Source: JABJMC01 sp964473745 (GTDB taxonomy: Bacteria; Patescibacteriota; Gracilibacteria; UBA1369; UBA12473). From it: 64,000 nucleotides of DNA. The notes under the pieces were generated by a model. That model saw only the letters and a list, made by a program, of their open reading frames with translations. It did not search any database and was not told the DNA's origin. The stretch covers positions 1 through 64,000 of the forward strand of contig CAYYQE010000006.1 in the NCBI GenBank assembly GCA_964473745.1, given 5' to 3'. A program made the translations under genes and the position numbers. Shown piece by piece: positions 32,628-41,029 of this stretch (its first letter is position 1; each line of letters begins with the position of its first letter).

Positions 32628-34043
32628 TTAAGCTTTTTCGCCAGTTTGGGCGACTGCGTCGCCTTTCATATATTTCTCCATGTATTCCTTTTTCACACGT
32701 TTGAGTTCAGTTTTTGGAATGGCTTTTAGAAGTTCCCAGCCAAGATTGAGTGAATCCTCAATTTCGCGGTTGGTTTCTCCTTGAGAAATAAACTGATCTT
32801 CGAATTTATCAGCAAACTTAAGGTGAGCACGGTCAGAATCAGAAAGTGAACTTTCACCAAGAATAACCGCCAGCTCACGCATTTCTACACCATAAGCGTA
32901 AGAAGCAAAGAGCTGAGCAATTACATTAGAGTGATCATCACGAGTTTTGCCTTCACCTTGTCCTTTACCCATCAAACGAGAAAGAGAAGGAAGAACAGCC
33001 ACAGATGGATAGAGACCTTTTTTGTGAAGATCACGTCCAAGTACAATCTGTCCCTCGGTAATATAACCAGTAAGGTCAATAATTGGGTGTGTAATATCAT
33101 CATTCGGCATAGTCATAATTGGGAGCTGAGTAACAGACCCGCCCTTGCCTTTGATGCGACCAGCTCTTTCGTAGAGAGTTGAAAGATCGGTGTACATATA
33201 ACCTGGGAAACCACCACGACCGGGCACTTCTTTACGAGCAGCAGATACCTCACGCAAGGCTTCACAATAGTTAGTAACATCAGTGTAAACAACCAAAACA
33301 TGTTTACCTTTTTCAAAAGCTAGATATTCAGCAGTGGTAAGCGCTAGCCGAGGAGTGGCAATACGCTCAATCACGGGATTGTCAGCAGTGTTAATAAACA
33401 GCACAGAACGTTCAATGGCACCGGTTTTTTTAAACTCGTTAATAAAGTATTGAGCTTCTTCAAATGGCACACCCATGGCGGCAAACACAATTGAGAACTC
33501 TTCACCGCCGCCACCGTCTCCGGAGCGTACTTTAGCTTGGCGAGCGATTTGTGCGGCAAGTTTGTTGTGAGGAAGACCAGAACCCGAGAAAATTGGGAGT
33601 TTTTGGCCACGCACCAGTGTATTTAAAGCATCAATTGTTGAAACACCGGTTTGAAAGTAGTCGTTAGGCATTTCACGAGAAGCAGGATTGATTGGCGCAC
33701 CATTAATATCGATGCGTTTATCCGCAATAATTTTGGGGCCACCATCGATTGGTTGTCCGCGACCATCAAAGGTGCGGCCAAGCATGTCTTCGGAGACATC
33801 AATACGGAAGGTTTCTCCGAGAAAGCGGGCTTTTGACCCTTCGGTAGAAATACCTTGTGGTGACTCAAAAAGCTGGACAACAGCCATACCTTTTTGGGCA
33901 TCGAGGACTTTACCAAGACGTTCTTTACCATCGGCGAGTGTAAGGATAACCAACTCCTCAAAGGTTACCTTTTCACCTTCTGGCAGTTCAATGAAAGCCA
34001 GAGGGCCGACGATGTCGCGAACGGTTTTAAATTCTTTTTGCAT
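32628..34043 (-). CDS. ntpB: V/A-type ATPase subunit B
   Basis: This is the non-catalytic nucleotide-binding-fold subunit of the V1 head, 471 residues. Family motifs: GVSTIDALNTLVRGQKLPIF, SGSGLPHNKLAAQIARQA, LFINTADNPVIERIATPR, YTDVTNYCEALREVSAARKE, PGRGGFPGYMYTDLSTLYER and GSVTQLPIMTMPNDDITHPI. It lacks a Walker A motif, as expected for B. It alternates with A in the hexamer. The gap to A (109 bp) carries a GAGCC/GGCTC hairpin. Confidence 0.98.
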   Translation of the reverse strand: MQKEFKTVRDIVGPLAFIELPEGEKVTFEELVILTLADGKERLGKVLDAQKGMAVVQLFESPQGISTEGSKARFLGETFRIDVSEDMLGRTFDGRGQPIDGGPKIIADKRIDINGAPINPASREMPNDYFQTGVSTIDALNTLVRGQKLPIFSGSGLPHNKLAAQIARQAKVRSGDGGGGEEFSIVFAAMGVPFEEAQYFINEFKKTGAIERSVLFINTADNPVIERIATPRLALTTAEYLAFEKGKHVLVVYTDVTNYCEALREVSAARKEVPGRGGFPGYMYTDLSTLYERAGRIKGKGGSVTQLPIMTMPNDDITHPIIDLTGYITEGQIVLGRDLHKKGLYPSVAVLPSLSRLMGKGQGEGKTRDDHSNVIAQLFASYAYGVEMRELAVILGESSLSDSDRAHLKFADKFEDQFISQGETNREIEDSLNLGWELLKAIPKTELKRVKKEYMEKYMKGDAVAQTGEKA

Positions 34044-34129
34044 GGATATAATGGGTTAATACTTGGCGACTAGCGCCATTCCCGAATGGGAAGTGTATAG
34101 AGTTATAAATTAGATAATGTGCATACGGT

Positions 34130-34152
34130 GAGCCTCGCTCCGCTCGGCTCTA
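34130..34152 (-). repeat. Hairpin after ATPase subunit A
   Basis: GAGCC and GGCTC flank an 11-nt loop directly after the subunit A stop. No U-run follows, so it is more likely an mRNA-stability or processing element than a full terminator. Confidence 0.5.
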
Positions 34153-35952
34153 TTAAGCAAGTTTCTGAACTTCACTAGTGATTTTGTCGATTAGCGCTTG
34201 GAATTTGTCTTCATCCTCGGGCGCGATTTCTTTCACACGAGCTACTTCTTGGATTAAAGGATGGTTTTTAAGTCCATCAATATCAAAGCTTTCGTTCTTA
34301 ACTAGATCACGAGCCGCATAATAAAGAGTCATAATACATTTGAGCATCCAATATTGCTTTTTAAGTGGAGTGCGCGCGTCCTCAGCGTCAAAAGCGTTTT
34401 GGAACAAAAAGTCTTCACGAATAGATTTAGAAACTAAAAGTAGAAGTTGTTCACGAGCCGACAAGGAATCAGCTCCAACCAAACGAACAAGCTCTTGAAG
34501 TTTTGCTTCTTGCTGAAGGATGTCCATAGCTTCGTTTCGGATTGATGGGTAGTCTTCAGCAATTTCAGTTTTTAAATAACTTTCAATATTATCGGTATAA
34601 AGAGTGTAAGAAGTAAGCCAGTTAATCGCGGGATAGTGACGAGCGTAAGCAAGCTTAGAATCTAGACCCCAGAACGTTTTGGTAACACGAAGAGTGTTCT
34701 GCGTAACTGGCTCGGAAAAGTCACCACCAGGAGGCGAAACCGCTCCAATAACAGATAGAGAACCATCACGGTCTTCATTACCAAGACAAGCCACGTAACC
34801 AGCTCTTTCGTAAAAAGCGGCAATACGAGAAGCCAAATAAGCCGGATAACCTTCCTCACCAGGCATCTCTTCTAAACGACCACCCATTTCACGCATGGCC
34901 TCTGCCCAACGAGAAGTGGAGTCAGCCATCAAAGCTACGTCGTAACCCATATCACGGTAATACTCCGCAATAGTAATTCCAACATAAACCGACGCTTCAC
35001 GAGCCGCCACCGGCATATTAGAAGTGTTGGCAATCAAAATAGTTCGTTTCATAAGTGGTTCACCAGAGTTTGGATCTTCTAAGTGAGGGAATTCAACTAG
35101 CACCTCAGTCATTTCGTTACCACGTTCTCCACATCCAATATAAACAATAATTTGCGCATCACAGAATTTGGCCAAAGCCTGTTGAGTAACAGTTTTACCA
35201 GCTCCAAATGGTCCGGGAATACAAGCGGCACCACCCTTGGCTAAGGTAAAGAAAGTATCTACCGAACGACCACCAGTTTTTAGTGGCATGTAAGGAACTT
35301 TTTTGGCCTTAGTCGGGCGTGGAATACGAATTGGCCATTCTTGAATCATGTTAATGGCGTGAACTTTGCCATTAGCATCTTCAATTTCGGCGACAATCTC
35401 TTTAATACTTAATTTGCCACTCTTGATTGATTTAACAGTTCCTTCGATGTGTGGTGGGACCATTACTTTGTGCTCAATTAGAGTTGTTTCTTGAATTGTT
35501 CCTAGCACGTCACCACCAATCACTTTATCGCCATTTTTAACCACAGCTTTAAGATCCCATTTTTTGTCGTAATCAAGTCCCGGAACTTCAACTCCACGCG
35601 TAATAAAAGGTCCAACTTTGGATTCGATTCCGGAAAGTGGACGTTGAATCCCGTCGTAAATGGAGGTGAGAAGACCAGGGCCAAGTTCAACGGTCATAGT
35701 TTCACCAGTAAGCTCAACAGGTTCGCCGGGGCCGATTCCAGCAGTTTCTTCGTAAACTTGAATCGCGGCTTCGTCACCGTTTAAGCGAATGATTTCTCCC
35801 ATTAAGCGTTCGTCACCAACACGGGTAACTTCGAACATTTTGGCATTTTTCATACCATTGGCAATTACGAGCGGCCCAGCCACACGGAGGATTACTCCGG
35901 ATTTTGTATTGGTGGTTGTTTGGGGGGGCGCTTCAGCCGTTTGAGTATTCAT
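34153..35952 (-). CDS. ntpA: V/A-type ATPase catalytic subunit A
   Basis: This 599-residue catalytic subunit has an N-terminal beta-barrel (GVILRVAGPLVIANGM), the V-type non-homologous insertion (about 115-215) and the nucleotide-binding domain with Walker A GPFGAGKTVTQQALAKF, IYIGCGERGNEMTEVL, ALMADSTSRWAEAMREMGGR (Walker B/arginine region) and GRLEEMPGEEGYPAYL. The set is intact for ATP hydrolysis or synthesis. The start MNTQTAEAPPQTTTN is a disordered lead, so the true start may be slightly later (GVILRVAG begins at residue 19). Confidence 0.98.
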   Translation of the reverse strand: MNTQTAEAPPQTTTNTKSGVILRVAGPLVIANGMKNAKMFEVTRVGDERLMGEIIRLNGDEAAIQVYEETAGIGPGEPVELTGETMTVELGPGLLTSIYDGIQRPLSGIESKVGPFITRGVEVPGLDYDKKWDLKAVVKNGDKVIGGDVLGTIQETTLIEHKVMVPPHIEGTVKSIKSGKLSIKEIVAEIEDANGKVHAINMIQEWPIRIPRPTKAKKVPYMPLKTGGRSVDTFFTLAKGGAACIPGPFGAGKTVTQQALAKFCDAQIIVYIGCGERGNEMTEVLVEFPHLEDPNSGEPLMKRTILIANTSNMPVAAREASVYVGITIAEYYRDMGYDVALMADSTSRWAEAMREMGGRLEEMPGEEGYPAYLASRIAAFYERAGYVACLGNEDRDGSLSVIGAVSPPGGDFSEPVTQNTLRVTKTFWGLDSKLAYARHYPAINWLTSYTLYTDNIESYLKTEIAEDYPSIRNEAMDILQQEAKLQELVRLVGADSLSAREQLLLLVSKSIREDFLFQNAFDAEDARTPLKKQYWMLKCIMTLYYAARDLVKNESFDIDGLKNHPLIQEVARVKEIAPEDEDKFQALIDKITSEVQKLA

Positions 35953-35984
35953 GAGGGTTAGGTTATTTAAGTTTTTTTATGAAA

Positions 35985-36341
35985 TTAATCTTTTAGGATG
36001 TTGGAACCAATGGCTTTTTCAACAATCGCTCCTAGGCGATCTAAGCCAAATCCGGTGGCTCCTTCGGGGCCGGGTAAGGCAATAATTGCCGGCAAAGCAT
36101 CAGCCGTAATCTTTTTGTATTCATCGGTGGGAATTGCTTTGGCATCTGATTCTAAAATAAAAATAATCGCATAACGACAAAGGTCGCTATCTCCTAAAGT
36201 CTCGGTTTTTAAGTCCTGAAGTATAGAGAGAGTTTGCTCGGCGTTTTCTGAAAAGCGAGTGTGGACACCAATAGCTTTGAACCCCAAGATAACGTCTTTG
36301 GGGCCAACAATGGCAATGTCATGTTCAGTAGTTTTACTCAT
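35985..36341 (-). CDS. ntpF: V/A-type ATPase subunit F
   Basis: This 118-residue Rossmann-like subunit caps the central stalk near D. AIVGPKDVILGFKAIGVHTRF at the N-terminus and the central YAIIFILESDA match the family (DxxTVxGFxLAG type in homologs). The C-terminal AIVEKAIGSNI helix would contact D. It lies 2 bp after subunit C and before A, the normal order for bacterial V-type operons. Confidence 0.9.
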   Translation of the reverse strand: MSKTTEHDIAIVGPKDVILGFKAIGVHTRFSENAEQTLSILQDLKTETLGDSDLCRYAIIFILESDAKAIPTDEYKKITADALPAIIALPGPEGATGFGLDRLGAIVEKAIGSNILKD

Positions 36342-36343
36342 AA

Positions 36344-37381
36344 TTAAACGTAAAGTTTATGAATTCGGTCACGTAGCATGTCTTCTGAAATGCCACGAAG
36401 TTTGCCCACCATAATCATGCGAATAATGCGGGCGTTGTTTTGTTTAGCAAAAAAGTAAGCCAGAACTGATTCTGGTCCAGAGTCGATATAGCGGGAACCG
36501 CGCGCTAAGTTGATCAAAAGTTCTTCAGCGTATTTTTCTAAATAAAGGAAGGATTTGAATTTTTCGTAAGCCTCGAGTCCACGACTTACTACGGATTCAT
36601 AGTCAGTTCCTTTGAAGATTCCGTTAAGTGAGTTTTTGTCAGCTTCTATATTGTCTTTGAATTTGTAAGTAGGAAGGGTGCCGCCTTTTAGGAAAACCCC
36701 ATCTAACATGTTGTTTTCAATGAAAAATTCTTCTTGCCCGATAAGTTTGATGCGTAAGAAGCCTTTGATATTAGTTAGATCGATCCATTGTTTAACAAAT
36801 TTCTCCACAAAAGAATTTCCAGTTTTTTTGGAAATTCCAGAAATCATTTCAAATAGAACGCGGTCCAAAATAAGGTCAATAAAGCGTGGATCTTTGGTTC
36901 TTTCATAAGTGACCTGTGCTTTTTTGATTCCTTCTTTGATTTTTTCAGTGTGGGCTTCATCAAGCGGTAAAAATTCGTGATCTTTTTCAAAAAAGAAAGC
37001 TTCGATAGCTTCTAAAGGAACGCGGCCCATAGGCATTAATTGTTGACGGATTTCTTCTTGTCCTTTGTCACCAGCTAAGCCTTTTAAGACGGTTTTGAAA
37101 TTGTGAAAATCAAAAGATAGGAAAAGAATATCTAAAAGTAGTGGGTCGGGGACAATGTAATCTAAAAGTAATTTGGCATCGTATAAACCAGCATCAATTA
37201 CTTCCTGAAAGTCTTCAACTTTTTCAATATCGCCAACGTGCGTTGAGTAGGCAGTGTCGTTTAGGATTTTGTAAGCTTCTTTGGCAGAGTTTGCACCAAG
37301 CATTCGTTCGACGTCAGTCATGTCGAGTAACATTGGTTCGAGTGCGCGAACGCGAGCAGTGGCGTAGGAAAATTGACCCAT
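36344..37381 (-). CDS. ntpC: V/A-type ATPase subunit C (rotor-stalk connector)
   Basis: This 345-residue helical, funnel-shaped subunit links the D/F shaft to the K ring. It starts FSYATARVRALEPMLLD and contains LLLDILFLSFDFHNFKTVLKG and a late ESVLAYFFAKQNNARIIRMIMVGK, all typical of AtpC/NtpC. It starts 3 bp after the stop of subunit E, which favours coupled translation. The order E-C-F-A-B-D matches Enterococcus and Thermus operons. Confidence 0.95.
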   Translation of the reverse strand: MGQFSYATARVRALEPMLLDMTDVERMLGANSAKEAYKILNDTAYSTHVGDIEKVEDFQEVIDAGLYDAKLLLDYIVPDPLLLDILFLSFDFHNFKTVLKGLAGDKGQEEIRQQLMPMGRVPLEAIEAFFFEKDHEFLPLDEAHTEKIKEGIKKAQVTYERTKDPRFIDLILDRVLFEMISGISKKTGNSFVEKFVKQWIDLTNIKGFLRIKLIGQEEFFIENNMLDGVFLKGGTLPTYKFKDNIEADKNSLNGIFKGTDYESVVSRGLEAYEKFKSFLYLEKYAEELLINLARGSRYIDSGPESVLAYFFAKQNNARIIRMIMVGKLRGISEDMLRDRIHKLYV

Positions 37382-37384
37382 AGT

Positions 37385-37951
37385 TTATGGAAAAAGAAGT
37401 TGATTAAGTTGCATTTCAAGATCGCCCCAGAGTTCTTTTAGAAGAAGTGATTCAATGGAAAAGTCGACTTCGACTTTGCCCGACACTAAAATAAAACCAC
37501 CCTTGATTGGAGCTGAGTTGGGGCTGAGTTTAAAAGAAACTCCAGCAGAATTAATAGCTTTTTGAGTTTCTGCTTCTTTGCCTTTGGCTGGGATAACAGT
37601 TCCTTCATTAAATTCTTTGGCCGCTTTTTTAAGGAGGGTTGCTACCATATCGACGTATTGATCAGAGGCTAATATATTTTTGATGGATTCATTAAAGACG
37701 GCTTCTAAGATTTCTCGTTTTTTACGAAGCATTAAATTGCGGGTTTCCATTTTGGCAAAAATTTTGGCACGTTCTTTTACTTTTACACAGTTGTCTTCGA
37801 TTTTATCGTGCATTTCAATTTTACGAGTTTTTCGTTTTTCAGCGTATTCGGCTGTGATTTTAGCGATTGATTCATCGCGTTCAGTATCGAGTTTAGCAAT
37901 TTCTGCTTCAGCAGTTTTTTTGATTTGATCGAGGATGTCTTGGAGAGCCAT
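37385..37951 (-). CDS. ntpE: V/A-type ATPase subunit E (peripheral stalk)
   Basis: This 188-residue subunit has an N-terminal coiled coil (QIKKTAEAEIAKLDTERDES onward, Lys/Glu-rich to about 85) and a globular C-terminal domain ending in the Ser/Ile-rich KVEVDFSIESLLLKELWGDL, close to the family consensus. With subunit H/G it forms the stator. It is separated from the K subunit gene by 172 bp containing strong hairpins. Confidence 0.88.
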   Translation of the reverse strand: MALQDILDQIKKTAEAEIAKLDTERDESIAKITAEYAEKRKTRKIEMHDKIEDNCVKVKERAKIFAKMETRNLMLRKKREILEAVFNESIKNILASDQYVDMVATLLKKAAKEFNEGTVIPAKGKEAETQKAINSAGVSFKLSPNSAPIKGGFILVSGKVEVDFSIESLLLKELWGDLEMQLNQLLFP

Positions 37952-38018
37952 TTTTTAATTAATTAATAGTAATTTTTGAAACAAAATCTGTAAAGGGTGT
38001 ATAAATCTGGTGTTTCGT

Positions 38019-38100
38019 CTGCCACCGGCAGGATAAGCTTTTGGTTTTTAATATTAGTTTTCCGGCTGAGGGAGGGAGCCTCCGGTCGGAACCTCCCTCC
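38019..38100 (-). repeat. Strong hairpins between ATPase subunits K and E
   Basis: Two stem-loops lie in the 172-bp gap after the K gene: GGAGGGAG (38071-38078) pairs with CTCCCTCC (38093-38100), and CTGCC-ACC-GGCAG sits at 38019-38031. They are GC-rich against an AT-rich surround. Read from the minus strand they come straight after the K stop and could stabilise the upstream message or reduce read-through, so that K is made in excess over E-D. They may also belong to a dispersed repeat family. Confidence 0.6.
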
Positions 38101-38123
38101 GGCTCTGCCGTCAAATTCCAAAT

Positions 38124-38594
38124 TTAAACTTCGATGAAAGCCCAGAGAAGTAGGGTGATCAAAAGACCAATAACCGCGTAAGTTTCTACCATGGCCGCCA
38201 TGATAACGGCTTTACCAACATTGGCTTGATCCTTGGCAACAGCGTGAAGACCAGCGGCCGCAACCTTACCTTGGTAAATACCAGAAACAAGACCAGTAAT
38301 AGCCACCGGCAAACAAGCAAAGAAAAGAAGCCAGCCAGTTTCCATAGAAATAGAAGCAACTGTTCCACCAAATAAACCAAGCTTAAAGATAACAAGAAGA
38401 CCTCCTAGGAAGCCGTAAATACCTTGTGTACCAGGTAGTGCTTGGATAAGAAGAACTTTACCAAAAAGTTCAGGTTTTTCACTGATTACTCCAGCACCGG
38501 AAAGACCAGCAAGTCCAACTCCAATGGCGGACCCAGCTCCTCCGAGGAAAACAGAGATGGTTGCTCCAGCGATGGCAATAGCAATAGCAGTCAT
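38124..38594 (-). CDS. ntpK: V-type ATPase membrane rotor subunit K (Na+-type ligands)
   Basis: This is the rotor-ring proteolipid with two fused hairpins (four membrane helices), 156 residues from the Met at 38594, the same length as E. hirae NtpK. The longer frame from 38675 would overlap subunit I by 59 bp and has no membrane-like start. Ion-site residues are visible: QALPGTQGIYG (Thr56, Gln57), YQGKVAAAG (Gln108) and VETYAVIG (Glu137). They correspond to Thr64, Gln65, Gln110 and Glu139, known Na+ ligands in E. hirae, so Na+ coupling is likely. Confidence 0.95.
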   Translation of the reverse strand: MTAIAIAIAGATISVFLGGAGSAIGVGLAGLSGAGVISEKPELFGKVLLIQALPGTQGIYGFLGGLLVIFKLGLFGGTVASISMETGWLLFFACLPVAITGLVSGIYQGKVAAAGLHAVAKDQANVGKAVIMAAMVETYAVIGLLITLLLWAFIEV

Positions 38595-38616
38595 AAAAAT
38601 AAGGGTTAAAGATTTT

Positions 38617-40587
38617 TTAAGTGATAACAATGTATTTGCAGGTGCGTTTGAATGGTTTGAAACCAATTCCACCACCTTCCATAAATTTACTAAAGAACTC
38701 TACAAACTGAAGACGTGCAGAGTGAATAAAGGCACCAAGAGCAGAAAGAACCAGATTCATCGTGTGACCCAGAATCAAAACAATAATCGCGACAACAATT
38801 CCAACATAAGGAATAAGATCATAAGCAAGAGCAGCAATAATATTCATAGCAAAGGCGATAATCCCGGTTCCAAGACCGAGCGCCATAATACGAGAGTAAG
38901 AAAGAATATCTCCTAAGTAACCAACTAGGCCGTACAAAGAGAGCACCCCAATCCCAAATTTAGCGGGGATGCCTTTTTGTTTGCGTCCTTGGGTAAGGAT
39001 CATAGCGATCACTCCACCAATAACGCACCATTTTAATATTCCGGCATATTCAAGAGGGATTAAGGCTCCACTGGAAGCAAGACCAAAGCCAATAATCGCG
39101 AGAAGGAAATAAATCCAAAGAAAACTATCAAGCACAGCATCCAGGTATTGTTTTTGCTTAATTTTCCACCAACCATCAATTCCTTTACCGATCAAAACTT
39201 GAACAATCCCCAGCACAAGAGCGAGCACTAAAAAGATAAGTGGTCCGGACCCAGCGGCAGGGTTTAGGATTTGGCCTTTGAAAGAGCCATTTTCAATCAT
39301 AAATGAAGGCGCTTGATCGACTGTGAGTCCAAAATAGCCACCAAAGAAATATCCAGCCACCATAGTAAGGACTCCACCCCACATTAATAGACGGATTAAG
39401 CCGGTGCTTTCTTTGGGAAGGTTAAAAAAGCGGAGCATTAGGAACATAATCACAAAGAGCATGAGTCCGTAACCCGCGTCAGTTAAACAGAGGGCAAAGA
39501 ACACAATAAAGAAGGTGGCCAAGAAGGGGGTTGGGTCTACCTCGTTAGCGAGTGGGAAGCCGTATAAACGAGTAACCGATTCGAACGGCCAACTAGTGCG
39601 TTTGTTATGAAGGAGGATCGGTGGAGTTTCGTCTTTTGCCGGTTTGATTTTTTCGATAGCAGTTGATGGGAATTTTTCAAAAAATTCTTTTTGGATTTTT
39701 TTAAGGTCTAACTTGGCGATCCAGCCAGTGACCACAAAACTATATGTGGTTCCTTTTAGTTTTTCGCGGACTCGTTGCTCTTCTTGCTGCCAAGCGAAAA
39801 CATCATGCACGATTTGAAGGTTTTCAGAATGCTTAGCTAAGTTGGTGAATGCTTTTTCATTTTTTTGAATTTCTTTGAGGAGTTTTTTTTGTTCAGCGGC
39901 GATTTCTTGAAGTCTTTCTGAAACAGTTAAGTGGAATTCTGGGAGTTCAATTTCTTGGAATTTCATTTTGGAAAGTAATTGTTTGCTTTCGTCTTGGTAT
40001 TCCTTGGAAATAGTTAAAACTACAAAAGCCGATGAGCCTTGTTCATTAACTTTGGTAATGGCAGTGTGTTTGCCTAATCCGTGAAGGGCTTTTTTTAGAG
40101 TTTCGTATTCAAGGATTGGAACTTCTCCGAGATGAAGGCGAACATGTTTAGTGTCACGCGCGGTGTCTAATTTAAATTCTAGTGGTTTCCATGGTTTAAG
40201 GAGCGCTTCTTCGGTTTCTAGGGCAGCTAGCTTGTTTTGATCAGCATTATGTTTTTCTTCTGCAGATTGGCATTCTTTAATAATAGCTTCATAATCAAAG
40301 CCACCTTTTACAGTGCCAATAGCACTTTCGGTGGTGAGGGTGGGTTTGCCGGCCCAAATAGGGCGTTTTTTGGCATATGGGGCCAGTAATTTAATCGCAA
40401 AATCAGTGTTAGCCACAATGTAGTCAATGTCGTGATCTTCTTTTTCAATATTTTCTAATTCAAACTCAGTGTTTTCACTGATTTCTTCAACCTGCATAAC
40501 ACCTCTTTTTTGGAGGAAAATTAAGATTTTTTCGAGGTCGGTTTTCATGCCCAGGATCTGGACCTTTTCCATGGCAAGAACAGCCAT
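38617..40587 (-). CDS. ntpI: V/A-type ATPase membrane stator subunit I (a-subunit)
   Basis: This 656-residue subunit has a large cytoplasmic N-terminal half (about 1-330, coiled coil near 225-275) and a C-terminal half with about seven or eight membrane spans. The ion-channel region includes GHTMNLVLSALGAFIHSARL followed by QFVEFFSKFMEGGGIGFKPF, which contains the essential Arg and the family terminus. LYGFPLANEVDPTPFLATFF is the conserved entry to the membrane part. It precedes the K gene by 22 bp. The stop is 10 bp past the end of the classic FxPF motif, a normal length. Confidence 0.97.
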   Translation of the reverse strand: MAVLAMEKVQILGMKTDLEKILIFLQKRGVMQVEEISENTEFELENIEKEDHDIDYIVANTDFAIKLLAPYAKKRPIWAGKPTLTTESAIGTVKGGFDYEAIIKECQSAEEKHNADQNKLAALETEEALLKPWKPLEFKLDTARDTKHVRLHLGEVPILEYETLKKALHGLGKHTAITKVNEQGSSAFVVLTISKEYQDESKQLLSKMKFQEIELPEFHLTVSERLQEIAAEQKKLLKEIQKNEKAFTNLAKHSENLQIVHDVFAWQQEEQRVREKLKGTTYSFVVTGWIAKLDLKKIQKEFFEKFPSTAIEKIKPAKDETPPILLHNKRTSWPFESVTRLYGFPLANEVDPTPFLATFFIVFFALCLTDAGYGLMLFVIMFLMLRFFNLPKESTGLIRLLMWGGVLTMVAGYFFGGYFGLTVDQAPSFMIENGSFKGQILNPAAGSGPLIFLVLALVLGIVQVLIGKGIDGWWKIKQKQYLDAVLDSFLWIYFLLAIIGFGLASSGALIPLEYAGILKWCVIGGVIAMILTQGRKQKGIPAKFGIGVLSLYGLVGYLGDILSYSRIMALGLGTGIIAFAMNIIAALAYDLIPYVGIVVAIIVLILGHTMNLVLSALGAFIHSARLQFVEFFSKFMEGGGIGFKPFKRTCKYIVIT

Positions 40588-40596
40588 TGGGTTGGG

Positions 40597-40917
40597 TTAG
40601 GAAACAAATTCTTGAAAAGCTTTTACAGCTTGGCGGACAGCCTGCTCTTTACGCATGGTGGCTTCCCGCTCTAGGGATTTGACGTCACGTTCTCCACCTG
40701 ATAAAGCGTCTTTACAGATTTGGCTAGCTTCAGTTTTGGCGGCAGCGATTTTTTCGTTGCCAGCTGTTTTTTCGGTTTGGACAAATTCGTCAAATTCTTT
40801 TTGAGCTTTTTCTTTTGCCTCAATCGTCATTTTATCGTTTCGTTTTTTGGCCTCTTCGATCATTTTTTGAGCTTCCTTTTCAGTGTCATGGATATCTGTA
40901 ATTGGGTGCTTAGTCAT
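40597..40917 (-). CDS. V/A-type ATPase subunit H/G (peripheral stalk coiled coil)
   Basis: This 106-residue, almost fully coiled-coil protein (Lys/Glu/Ala-rich from 10 to 75, for example MIEEAKKRNDKMTIEAKEKA) stands first in the ATPase operon, 9 bp before subunit I. The position and character match subunit G/H (NtpF in E. hirae naming), which pairs with E in the stator. Sequence motifs alone are weak because coiled coils look alike; context makes the call. Confidence 0.8.
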   Translation of the reverse strand: MTKHPITDIHDTEKEAQKMIEEAKKRNDKMTIEAKEKAQKEFDEFVQTEKTAGNEKIAAAKTEASQICKDALSGGERDVKSLEREATMRKEQAVRQAVKAFQEFVS

Positions 40918-40945
40918 AGTTTAGGATTATTTTAGATCGCGCGTT

Positions 40946-40974
40946 AGTTTAGTTAGCTCCTGTAAAAAAATCAA
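40946..40974 (-). promoter_or_regulatory. Promoter of the ATPase operon
   Basis: Minus strand: TTGATT, 17-bp spacer, TAAACT. The -10 ends 28 bp before the first operon ATG. There is no other gap in the operon with a comparable match. Confidence 0.55.
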
Positions 40975-41029
40975 GGGTCTAGAGGCGGTTTTTGCGGTAA
41001 TTTAAGCGAAAAAGCTTGACGTCTTTGCT

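Noticed and set aside
34044..34152. A riboswitch in the gap between ATPase subunits A and B
   Set aside because: Only simple stem-loops are visible and no conserved riboswitch core could be recognised.
38595..38675. Longer N-terminus for ATPase subunit K
   Set aside because: It would overlap subunit I by 59 bp and is hydrophilic, whereas the start at 38594 gives the standard 156-residue proteolipid.
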